Assembly: GCA_945860165.1 (NCBI GenBank) | Contig: CAMAPL010000011.1 | Coordinates: forward strand, 1-64,000 | From: Rhizobium sp. Q54 | Lineage (GTDB): Bacteria; Pseudomonadota; Alphaproteobacteria; Micropepsales; Micropepsaceae | Reading direction: 5' to 3' | Length of the DNA stretch: 64,000 nucleotides | Part shown: positions 1 through 8,569 of the stretch, piece after piece | Numbering within the stretch: the stretch's first letter is position 1 | Layout of the letters: the number at the start of each line of letters is the position of its first letter | Translations under genes and position numbers: made by a program | The notes under the pieces: generated by a model | Told to the model about the DNA's origin: nothing | Database searches by the model: none | What the model saw: the letters and a program-made list of their open reading frames with translations, nothing else

Positions 1-126
1 GAGCTACAACGCATCAAATTCTGATGTAGTTTAATCATAGCGAAACTCCCTAAATTTTTTTAATTAATGGCATTTTTGTTAGGTATAATCTCTTACATAA
101 AATATAGATTTAGTAGTTTAATTTTC

Positions 127-277
127 TCTCGCCAGATAAATTATCTCATCTGGTGAGAGGTATCGACTAGTGAGAGGTATCGACTAGTGAGATGTATCGA
201 CTAGTGAGAGGTCTCGTCTAGTGAGAGGTCTCGTCTAGTGAGAGGTCTCGTCTAGTGAGAGGTCTCGTCTAGTGAAA
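127..277. repeat. Tandem array of ~9 units, 17-bp period (15-bp dyad TCTCR-N5-TGAGA plus 2-bp spacer)
   Basis: Unit starts at 127 (degenerate), 144, 161, 178, 195, 212, 229, 246, 263; e.g. TCTCATCTGGTGAGA (144-158), TATCGACTAGTGAGA (x3), TCTCGTCTAGTGAGA (x3), TCTCGTCTAGTGAAA (263-277). Confidence 0.95.
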
Positions 278-443
278 GAAGTTTTTGGGTCAAGACTTAT
301 AAAGATACTTCCAGCTTCGGCTAATAAAAGCCCTCTTCGTTGAAACCGCCACGTTAAAAATATAATGACCTGAAAGCGCTTTTGCGCTATTTACTAGTGC
401 GTAACATTACTATTAGTTTAGTGAAAATTTCTGGGAGACCGCG

Positions 444-1799
444 ATGAATCGTAAAGCACTGTTTGCATCTGCGTGGATAGTAGCGCTTGCGGCCTTCGTG
501 ACCGGAGCACAAGGCCAAGGGGAAAAGTATAATCTCGATGCGGGTGGGAAACCCTGCGCGGGCATCCTAGATCATGAGAAAAACTGCCTTGACCCGTCGA
601 TCACGCGCAACACGCTCGATCGCCCCTATCGAGGATCGTTGTACGATCCTAAGACATACAAGCCCAGCCAGATGCCGAATTTCGTGCGCAAGGGTCGAGA
701 TCTGATTTATATTGCAACGCCAGGCGGTGAATCTGACCAGCCCAAAATCTCTCACGGCGAGGGGATCATAGTTCTGGACCCCTCTACAAATTACGGCTTC
801 GTCAAGCGCATTCCGCTACAGGGCCTCCCGGCCTCAATGAAGCCGGAAGAGGTTAGCGCAATGATGGTCTCGCCAGTGACCAACTACGCTTACATCTCAA
901 CTCGCGGTCGCTTGATTGCTCTCGACCTGGCCACAGACAAAATAGTCTGGAGCAGGACGTACGATCCGATTAATACGTGCTGCGAACGCGGTGCAGTGAC
1001 GCCCGATGGACTTACACTGGTTGTGGGCTCAAACCTGCAGAATTTTCATCGCGTAATTGACGCCTGGACCGGTGAAGTGAAAGGCATAATTCCAACACCG
1101 CAGAGCCCCAATAATCATAATATGGTTATGTCGCCAGACGGAAAGACGGTATTCGCTGCGCCGAACGGAGTGACCCTCACGGTGGCGACGATGGAAACCA
1201 TGAAGCCGATAAAAACTATCACCTTCAGTGACCATGTAAGGCCGCTTGTGATTAATTGGGATGCAAGCCGTATCTATGCAATCCTGAACAATCTGTTGGG
1301 CTTTGAGATTGCAGATGTAAATTCTGGTAAGGTAATTAAGCGAGTAGAAGTGCCTGGTGAAATGTGGAAGGCGAAATGGGCCGATCCCAATCAGAATTTT
1401 CCCGGTGGTCACGGTGCGCCGTCGCACGCCATCGGTATGACACCTGACGAAAGCGAGCTTTGGATCGGCGACGCGATCAACACACAGCTTCTAGTGTTTG
1501 ACAATGAAGGCAAGGACAACTGGAAACTCAACATGACCAAATCCTTGAAGCTTGATCATGTTCCAGCCTGGATCACGATGGGCCTAGACGGCAAGCTCGC
1601 CTACCTGTCGTCCGGTGACGTAGTGGACGTGAAGACGCACAAAGTTGTGGGAAAATTACGCGACGAGTTTGGCCGTCTAATCTACAGCGAGAAGATTCTG
1701 CATATCCAGTTCAACGACAAGGGGCACGTGACCAGGGTAGTGGACCAGTTTGCCAATGGCATTCCGGAACTTGTCAAACGGAGAATGCTCTCTAAATAA
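444..1799 (+). CDS. Exported YVTN/NHL-type beta-propeller protein
   Basis: Signal peptide MNRKALFASAWIVALAAFVTGAQG; repeated propeller-like blades (TPDGLTLVVGS, SPDGKTVFAAP, TPDESELWIGD). Confidence 0.65.
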   Translation: MNRKALFASAWIVALAAFVTGAQGQGEKYNLDAGGKPCAGILDHEKNCLDPSITRNTLDRPYRGSLYDPKTYKPSQMPNFVRKGRDLIYIATPGGESDQPKISHGEGIIVLDPSTNYGFVKRIPLQGLPASMKPEEVSAMMVSPVTNYAYISTRGRLIALDLATDKIVWSRTYDPINTCCERGAVTPDGLTLVVGSNLQNFHRVIDAWTGEVKGIIPTPQSPNNHNMVMSPDGKTVFAAPNGVTLTVATMETMKPIKTITFSDHVRPLVINWDASRIYAILNNLLGFEIADVNSGKVIKRVEVPGEMWKAKWADPNQNFPGGHGAPSHAIGMTPDESELWIGDAINTQLLVFDNEGKDNWKLNMTKSLKLDHVPAWITMGLDGKLAYLSSGDVVDVKTHKVVGKLRDEFGRLIYSEKILHIQFNDKGHVTRVVDQFANGIPELVKRRMLSK

Positions 1800-2370
1800 G
1801 AGATATAATGCCATCATTAGCATTCTCCGCGTCCACCTTCAGGGAAGATTGACGGCAGAACATCTGTTAAGGTCCTGATTTTCTGGATTACCGGTAGTTC
1901 TATTTCTAAACGGGATTAAGGCAGATATTTGTCAGATGGTTGAACAGGATTAATTAGAATACACTAAGCTAAGTTGCCTCTGCATTGATGGCAGGAAAGG
2001 CGCGGATGATGCATTAGCTGGCCTGCTCTAAGATGTTAGAGTACAACGGCAATGTTCAGGCGGGGCGAAAAATTCTGGAGGCGATCCATCTCGGTCGTAG
2101 CCAGCAGTACTATGTGAATCCCTAGGTTCGACCTGTATTGCTGGGACAGTCTGAGGCGCCTCGACCTAGATGCAAGTATATCTTTCCTCGCGCCACGCTG
2201 TAGCGACGAAAATCCTACACCTAGCCAACCAAGCGGTGATTTTTAAATCTGGCCTGATCCATAAGACAGATGATTTCGAATTTAGGGCCGGCTATGCAAA
2301 CAAGCGCATCAAAGTCTTTTCTCTATACGGGGAATATAGCGCCGGCACCTGCGTTTGAAATTGAGGGAAG

Positions 2371-2880
2371 ATGACTAGGATTATTTATCGAACTTTTGCC
2401 CTAGTTGGCCTAGCTTTCTATCTAGTCGCCTCAAGTTTCGTTTCTGCTCAAGGTGCGCCCGGAGACTTGGAAGTGATCACCAAGGCTTCCGACCTGGACC
2501 CCGATATGGCCAACGCGCGGGCCGTGGCCACGGTCTGCACCTCCTGTCATTCCTCCTCGCTATTTTTGACTGCCGCGCGACCATATCTTAGGTGGGAGGA
2601 GACGATCCAAAATATGCTGGATCGGGGCGCGGTAGCGACAGACGAACAGCTGAACCGCATTCTTACCTATCTAGTCAGAAATATTACCATAGTTAATGTA
2701 AATAGCTCGCCGGCCGATCAGTTGGCCATGACACTGCAAATTTCTGCCGCCGCGGCTCAGGAGATTGTCACACGGCGATCTGGACGTACTTTTACTAATA
2801 TCGATCAGCTAAAAGCCATAAAAGGTATCAACACGGACGTACTACAAAAGCTGGGTACTAAAAACCTCCTTCAATTCTGA
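2371..2880 (+). CDS. Exported c-type cytochrome with C-terminal helix-hairpin-helix (ComEA-like) domain
   Basis: Signal peptide; CTSCH heme motif; C-term NVNSSPADQLAMTLQISAAAAQEIVTRRSGRTFTNIDQLKAIKGI resembles an HhH repeat. Confidence 0.65.
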   Translation: MTRIIYRTFALVGLAFYLVASSFVSAQGAPGDLEVITKASDLDPDMANARAVATVCTSCHSSSLFLTAARPYLRWEETIQNMLDRGAVATDEQLNRILTYLVRNITIVNVNSSPADQLAMTLQISAAAAQEIVTRRSGRTFTNIDQLKAIKGINTDVLQKLGTKNLLQF

Positions 2881-3140
2881 CGTTGCTTAGCCACGCCGGT
2901 TCGCGATGCGACTGGAAAAAAAAGGCCGCAATCAGCGTTTCAAGTGCAGCACATTACTTGGATAATGAGCGCTTGCAGTCCCTGACCAAGGATGTTCGCC
3001 GGATCGCCGAACTGATCAGCCGCGAACTGGAATGGGAAGGCCAGCTTGCCTCTGTTCGAAAGACTGTCCCGAAGACTGCACAGGCGGCTACGCCGCCCTT
3101 CCTCTCGGTATTTCCGTCCCCGTGCTGGTGGTTTTTCCGG

Positions 3141-4166
3141 TTACGTCGCCACCAGATATGACTTGAGATAGGTGCTCAGCGCCAACCGTATTTGCGCCTT
3201 GTGCGCCTCGGTGATCTCCCCGCCGCGGCGGCGGCTACCGCCGGCGGGCTGGCCGGGCACCGGCGGATTGACGCGCATGATCGCGTCTTCCGCGAAAACG
3301 CCGCGCGCCTTCATGACATACTGATTTGCATGCGGCAGAGAATTAAACGCCAGGAAGCGGCCAAAGGTGTCATAAGCTGCCTGCTTACGGTTTGCACGGT
3401 AGGAATTGAAGCAAACCTGAAGAAGATCCGCCATTCCGGTATAGGGCATTGTCCCCAAAAATCCGAGTTCCAGCTCGGCGAAGAATGTCATGCCACCCAT
3501 GCCAGAAAAATCTGTGAGTTTCCCTCCAGATTTCTGCAGCAGCCTCGTGACACGCTCCAGTGGCTCTTCGTCCGTTTCGTCTTTTACCGCCACGACTGCC
3601 GGGACCGCTTCTGCCAGCGCGACAAGACTATCCACACTGATATCTCCAACAGCCTGAACCATGATTGGCAATCCGCTCGCATCCGACAGCGCCTTGAAAT
3701 ATGCGACTACTTCGGAATTACTCGCGCCCGGAGGCGTCAGTGAAATGATCGCGTCGGCATTTAGGCTTTTCGCCTTCCTGGCATAGGCTTGGGAAGCGGC
3801 CGTGTTGAAGCCGATGGTCTGCACCCCCAGCATCAGCGCCGTATCACCCTTTACAGAGGCTAGTGCTTCCGCGCCGGCATGCCATTCTGCCTGCGTAAGG
3901 CTCTGCCAACCACTGGCATTCTGGGGCCAAGCCATCCCGGCGACTTTGCCCCGGTTCAGAAACTGCTGCTGCTTTACCATCGCATCGACATCAAAACTGT
4001 TGTCCGCCCTGCACGGCGTCCAGCCGATCGGAAATACGCCGGCCAGCGGCTTGCCATTCGGTGACTTTATGGCACTTGCAGCGGCGAGCGCCCCGCCACC
4101 GTTGACAGCGAGAAGACCTAGCGCTGCGCCCGTGTGCTGCAGAAATTTCCGGCGATTACCTGTCAT
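3141..4166 (-). CDS. Tat-exported dihydrodipicolinate synthase (DHDPS/NAL) family protein
   Basis: Tat-like MTGNRRKFLQHTGAALGLLAVNG; class I aldolase lysine context VVAVKDET. Confidence 0.75.
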   Translation of the reverse strand: MTGNRRKFLQHTGAALGLLAVNGGGALAAASAIKSPNGKPLAGVFPIGWTPCRADNSFDVDAMVKQQQFLNRGKVAGMAWPQNASGWQSLTQAEWHAGAEALASVKGDTALMLGVQTIGFNTAASQAYARKAKSLNADAIISLTPPGASNSEVVAYFKALSDASGLPIMVQAVGDISVDSLVALAEAVPAVVAVKDETDEEPLERVTRLLQKSGGKLTDFSGMGGMTFFAELELGFLGTMPYTGMADLLQVCFNSYRANRKQAAYDTFGRFLAFNSLPHANQYVMKARGVFAEDAIMRVNPPVPGQPAGGSRRRGGEITEAHKAQIRLALSTYLKSYLVAT

Positions 4167-4228
4167 ACAACTGTCCTTTCGATGTTTCCCGTCCGGGGAC
4201 TTAAGGACCCAGACATTTGCGGCCCAGT

Positions 4229-4262
4229 AAAAAAAAACCCCGTCGATTTCTACTCGACGGGG
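4229..4262 (-). terminator. Rho-independent terminator downstream of TonB receptor
   Basis: CCCCGTCGA / TCGACGGGG stem; on the minus strand followed by a T-run (A-run 4229-4237 on plus). Confidence 0.8.
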
Positions 4263-4306
4263 CCAATCCGGTAAGCAGAGAGCTTACTTGGAATTTTATT
4301 ATGCAA

Positions 4307-7219
4307 TCAGAATTGCTTGCGCAGGCTCATCACGGTGTAGCGTCCCAACGTCGATCCGCTCGCAACGATATAGGCGCCACCATTGCTCGCCTTAGCAGCA
4401 CCGCCCGAGAGATAGATCGGCGGGCTGGCGTCGGCAATGTTGTTCATCGTGACGCTGAATTCCGTATCGCTCAGCCACGGGGCCAAGTCGGCCAAGTTAT
4501 AGCTGACATGCATGTTGACCGGGCGGAATGATTCGATGCGCGCCTGCTTATACAGGGACAAGGCCTGGTTAAGGACGGGCGAAACGTTGAAGCCCGGGCT
4601 ATAATTCATCGTCACCCGGCCTGTCACAGGACCGACATTGGCCGCCAGGAACATGGTGGCGGCCGAGAGCGGAACGCTATACTTCACGAGATTGATGGGT
4701 TTTATGCCCGGGGCAGGCGTATTGTTGTTGGTCGAGTTGAAGGTGCCCGAAAATCCGCCCGACAGGGTGCCAAAATCTTCGATATCCGTCACGTAATTCA
4801 ACGCGATGTCCAGACCCTCGATCAACGCCTCGCCGAGATTGTTGCGACGCAGGTCATAGAGAATATAGGGCTGGTTTACGCCCGACGTATTGAAGGCCGA
4901 GGACAGATCCGGTCCAGGGAACCCGGTGGTAGCGACTTTTGCAGTTCCGTCCGCATTAAAATTAGTCGGATAGCGGGCCTGGACCTGGGCCAGGGTGGGG
5001 TTGAGCATAAAATACTGATTGTAGGCCCCACTGAACAGAACACTGGGGTTATTGAGGATCAGGCCCTGCTGACGTTGGAACTTGGTATGGAAAGCGGTGA
5101 CGCTGATTTCGAGGCCGGTCAGGTTTATGCCCAACTCGGTGGTGGGATGGAAATCGCCGCCGATCGACCAGGTCCTGCCGGTTTCTGGCCCCAGGAGCGG
5201 ATTTCCGCCCGGGGTGGCGATGGTGGGGCGCAGCGCGTCGGCAGCCGACGTGCCTAACGGCACGTTGGTGTTCGCACTGGTACGCTGGGCGCCATAGGAG
5301 AAACGCGTATCCGGCGCCGAGGTGTCGGCAAGGCTGGGCGCGACATACGAAGTACCATTGGTGGCACGGATGGTCAGAGCCGCGATGGGTTCATAGGTGA
5401 TACCCACTTTGTAGTTTGCGGTGTTGCCGAAGTCGCTGTAGTTGTCGAGGCGGCCCGAGACATTGAGGGTTAGGGCGCGCACCAACGGCAGTTCATTGTC
5501 CTTACCAACAATCGGGATGTTCACCTCGGCAAAGCCCGAATTGATAATGCGGTGCGGCCTGGCGATCGCCATCTGAGCGCCGGGCGGCGCACGCCCCGCT
5601 TCCGTACCGATCGGCCAGTTGGTGTTCCAATTGGCGACATAGTCTTCAAATCCCGACTGGCCGCCGATAGCGGCCTTCACCGCGCCGCCGGGCAGTTCGA
5701 ACAGCGTACCGGTTGCCGACCCACCCCACTGGGTCTGATGCTGAATGGCCTTCCCGTAATTCCCGGTATTCAGAATATTGTCGATAAGCAGAGAATTGCC
5801 AGCATTGAGATTGTAGGGGTTCACCGCATTGCCGGCGAGACCCGCGCTGGCGACCAGCTCGGGCGTCAGAACGCCGGCGACGGTCACCCGGCGCATCGAT
5901 TGAGACAACAGCGCCGTATTGATCCCTCTGTTGAAACCGGTGGTGTTGCTGCGGCCATAGTTTAAGGTCGCAGTTGCCTCCCAGTCACCGAACGGTAGGT
6001 CCACCGTCAGTTTGGGCGTGATCTGAAACACCTGGATGTTGTTGCGATCGGTGAGGCTGTTGCTGCCCCAGAAAGGACTGAAGTCAAAGGAAGCGTTATG
6101 GGTGGTTTCACCGTTAATGGACTGAAAATATGGATTGGTGGTGTCGATCGCGATATTTGTGGCGCTCACCATAGGGTTCACAGCCGAATTCAGGCGCGTG
6201 GACCAGAGAAGCTTGGTCGAAAAATCGACGCCCGGCATGATGCGCTGGTGGAACTGGCCGAAGAACGAATTCTGTTCTTCCCTGGGGAAAAGCGACATGG
6301 CGGAATTGGTGTCGCAACGATTGAGCGAACCCGCATTGGTTATGGAATTCAAACCGCCAAACGGACCCGCGGCAGCAGCCTTCAGCGAACCTGGCGTGAG
6401 GGACACCGTATTGCTGGTCAGGGCGTAGTTCTGGCCGCCGGCAGAGATGTTCGCCAGACCGCACGAGGTGCCGCGCGAGTCGCGGCCGCCGATGTCGGTC
6501 TTGTCCATCTTGGTATAGGGCCGGTTCCTGGCCATCAGGAAGGTATTTTCCTTGTGTTCGAACGCCAAATAGGCGCCGCCGCTACCCCAATCGGTACCGG
6601 CCATCATGGCGCCGTTGAAGGCGCTGTAGCCGTCGGCCGTGCCGACCGAGACATTGGCCCGGAAGCCCTGATAGGTATCGAGCGTCACGAAATTGATGAC
6701 GCCGGCGATCGCATTGGCGCCATAGATCGACGAGGCGCCGTCGGGGAGCACGTCCACTTGGCGCAGCACGATCGTCGGAATGACACCCGCGTCCGGCGTG
6801 GTCGCCAACCCGCTGACGCCCACCATGTTATGCCCGTCCAGCAGGAGCAGTGTCGATGAACCGCCGAGGATGGTCTGGGCAGGGTTATAACGGATCGAAG
6901 GCCGCACGCCGCCGATATTGATCGCGGTGGGCGAGACAGTCTGGGTGTTAAAGGTATTGGCAAGCTGGGGAATCTGGCCAAGGATTTCTTCCGTCGTGAT
7001 CGCGCCGGTGGACCTGATGGTGTTGGCGTCAACCGTAATCAGGTTCGTACCGCCCGGGGCGATACCCTTAATCGACGTGCCAGTGGCGGTTACGGTGACT
7101 TCTTCCGTCGCCGCGACCTGAGCCTGCGCTTGTCCCGCGAGTACTGTTGCCAGGGCGCCCAACGACGCGCCACACAAAAGTCTCTTGATGAAATGCACAT
7201 TGGCAGCGTTGAAATTCAT
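4307..7219 (-). CDS. TonB-dependent receptor
   Basis: Signal peptide ending AQAQ, TonB-box-like EEVTVTATG, plug motif, C-term aromatic-rich strand ending RKQF; start at MNFNAANVHF (7219) preceded by AAGGGGGA SD. Confidence 0.85.
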   Translation of the reverse strand: MNFNAANVHFIKRLLCGASLGALATVLAGQAQAQVAATEEVTVTATGTSIKGIAPGGTNLITVDANTIRSTGAITTEEILGQIPQLANTFNTQTVSPTAINIGGVRPSIRYNPAQTILGGSSTLLLLDGHNMVGVSGLATTPDAGVIPTIVLRQVDVLPDGASSIYGANAIAGVINFVTLDTYQGFRANVSVGTADGYSAFNGAMMAGTDWGSGGAYLAFEHKENTFLMARNRPYTKMDKTDIGGRDSRGTSCGLANISAGGQNYALTSNTVSLTPGSLKAAAAGPFGGLNSITNAGSLNRCDTNSAMSLFPREEQNSFFGQFHQRIMPGVDFSTKLLWSTRLNSAVNPMVSATNIAIDTTNPYFQSINGETTHNASFDFSPFWGSNSLTDRNNIQVFQITPKLTVDLPFGDWEATATLNYGRSNTTGFNRGINTALLSQSMRRVTVAGVLTPELVASAGLAGNAVNPYNLNAGNSLLIDNILNTGNYGKAIQHQTQWGGSATGTLFELPGGAVKAAIGGQSGFEDYVANWNTNWPIGTEAGRAPPGAQMAIARPHRIINSGFAEVNIPIVGKDNELPLVRALTLNVSGRLDNYSDFGNTANYKVGITYEPIAALTIRATNGTSYVAPSLADTSAPDTRFSYGAQRTSANTNVPLGTSAADALRPTIATPGGNPLLGPETGRTWSIGGDFHPTTELGINLTGLEISVTAFHTKFQRQQGLILNNPSVLFSGAYNQYFMLNPTLAQVQARYPTNFNADGTAKVATTGFPGPDLSSAFNTSGVNQPYILYDLRRNNLGEALIEGLDIALNYVTDIEDFGTLSGGFSGTFNSTNNNTPAPGIKPINLVKYSVPLSAATMFLAANVGPVTGRVTMNYSPGFNVSPVLNQALSLYKQARIESFRPVNMHVSYNLADLAPWLSDTEFSVTMNNIADASPPIYLSGGAAKASNGGAYIVASGSTLGRYTVMSLRKQF

Positions 7220-7241
7220 GGCGTCCCCCTTAAATTTTAAT

Positions 7242-7270
7242 AAGGTTTCGCACACGAAGTGCGAAACCTT
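7242..7270. repeat. Perfect 12-bp inverted repeat in the 5' leader of the TonB receptor gene
   Basis: AAGGTTTCGCAC-acgaa-GTGCGAAACCTT. Confidence 0.9.
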
Positions 7271-7330
7271 ACCTAGCTATGAAGGGATGCTAGAAATTCT
7301 CAAATCTGTCAAAAGTCTCGGGGGGGGGTA

Positions 7331-7345
7331 TCTCATAGAGTGAGA
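7331..7345. promoter_or_regulatory. Operator-like dyad TCTCA-TAGAG-TGAGA upstream of TonB receptor
   Basis: Exact TCTCA-N5-TGAGA, 112 bp upstream of ATG 7219; matches array at 127-277. Confidence 0.75.
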
Positions 7346-7386
7346 GATTACCCCCCCCCCCGAGCCTGTGACATGAGCCCCAAATA

Positions 7387-8421
7387 TTAAGAAAGTCCTG
7401 GCTGCTCTGGCGCTCGCTTGATCCACTTGTACGCGGCGACGGAATTTTTCCAAAAATACTTCTCGGCCGCCGCACGGCTTTTTCCGGAAAAATACTCCCG
7501 GACAAGGACAACAGTGTCGGGTACTTCTGAAACACCCACGGCGTTCGGCCAATCGCTGCCGAACACAACGCGATCTTCACCAAAATAGGTCATCAACATG
7601 TCCAGGCGCTCGCGATGGGCCGCCAGACCCCGGACAATCACGGGGGGCGCGGTCGGGAGCCTGGGCTGTGAGGACTGCTCCGCGGCAGGTGTGGGCCTTA
7701 CGGAGCCGGGCGGACGAACGGGATGCACGATCTGGGACAATTTCGCCCAGATGTTCTTGCGCTGCGAAATCTCTTTCAGGATCGCCTCGAACTCGGCCTG
7801 GTTTTCCGGCGAAGGATCGAACGCCGGCAAGTGATCCAGCACAATGCGCAATTCGGGAACCTTGTCGTTCACCCGGACAGCGGCCTGCAGCAGCGCGATA
7901 TTCTGGTTTGCCGTCTCCAGCACCAGGTCGTGCTGGGCCAGCAGCTTGAGGTTGTCGATGACCAGGACATTATCCGTCTGCTTGGGCAGGTCATAGGTCC
8001 AGAGATTGCCGTAGCGAATGCCGCGATACAGGGGGTTTCTGGCGAACCGCTCGAGATATTCGCCAAATTCCGGTTTTTCTGGCCTCAGATTGCCGACCGT
8101 ACCGACCATGATGGGTTCGGGCTGGATGGTCTCCAGCACCCAAAGATTGTCTTCTAGCCAGGGACTGGCATCGACTTCGATTACCCCCACGATCCCAAGC
8201 GGTTTGGCGATCTTGGCGTACATAGAGGGCAAGGCGACGCCCCCGGCAAAACCGCGACCGCCCTTGTAGGGAGCCCCCTGCGGACGATTGGCATCGAACA
8301 GATGGATGTGACAGTCGATGATAGGAATATCGTCAATCGTCGCGGCGCACGCAGGCGCGGCTGCCGCAGCAAACGCGGTTGCGGTCGTTCCGGCAAGAAA
8401 TTTTCTGCGACTGCAAGTCAT
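7387..8421 (-). CDS. Tat-exported amidohydrolase_2 family protein
   Basis: MTCSRRKFLAGTTATAFAAAAAPACA; metal-binding IIDCHIHLFD; C-term VVFGSDWPN. Confidence 0.8.
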   Translation of the reverse strand: MTCSRRKFLAGTTATAFAAAAAPACAATIDDIPIIDCHIHLFDANRPQGAPYKGGRGFAGGVALPSMYAKIAKPLGIVGVIEVDASPWLEDNLWVLETIQPEPIMVGTVGNLRPEKPEFGEYLERFARNPLYRGIRYGNLWTYDLPKQTDNVLVIDNLKLLAQHDLVLETANQNIALLQAAVRVNDKVPELRIVLDHLPAFDPSPENQAEFEAILKEISQRKNIWAKLSQIVHPVRPPGSVRPTPAAEQSSQPRLPTAPPVIVRGLAAHRERLDMLMTYFGEDRVVFGSDWPNAVGVSEVPDTVVLVREYFSGKSRAAAEKYFWKNSVAAYKWIKRAPEQPGLS

Positions 8422-8522
8422 TGCGGGCCATCACGATTCTTCAGGCGAGCACGGAATGCGCCAACCGCTTTGAAGCGTTCCCAGTACGTCCCTGCCTGTC
8501 AATGCAAATCGCAGATGCCGCC

Positions 8523-8537
8523 CCTCATATACTGAGA
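8523..8537. promoter_or_regulatory. Operator-like dyad CCTCA-TATAC-TGAGA upstream of amidohydrolase
   Basis: One mismatch to TCTCA-N5-TGAGA; 102 bp upstream of ATG 8421, in the intergenic gap. Confidence 0.6.
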
Positions 8538-8569
8538 GGGCCGCGCAAAGAATCCTCGCCGACGTTGCT

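Noticed and set aside
127-277. CRISPR array interpretation of the 17-bp repeats
   Set aside because: No variable spacers (only 2 bp between units), unit too short, no cas genes in the window.
2170-2358. 62-aa ORF in the 1.8-2.37 kb gap
   Set aside because: No signal, SD or recognisable motif; the region looks like decayed non-coding sequence.
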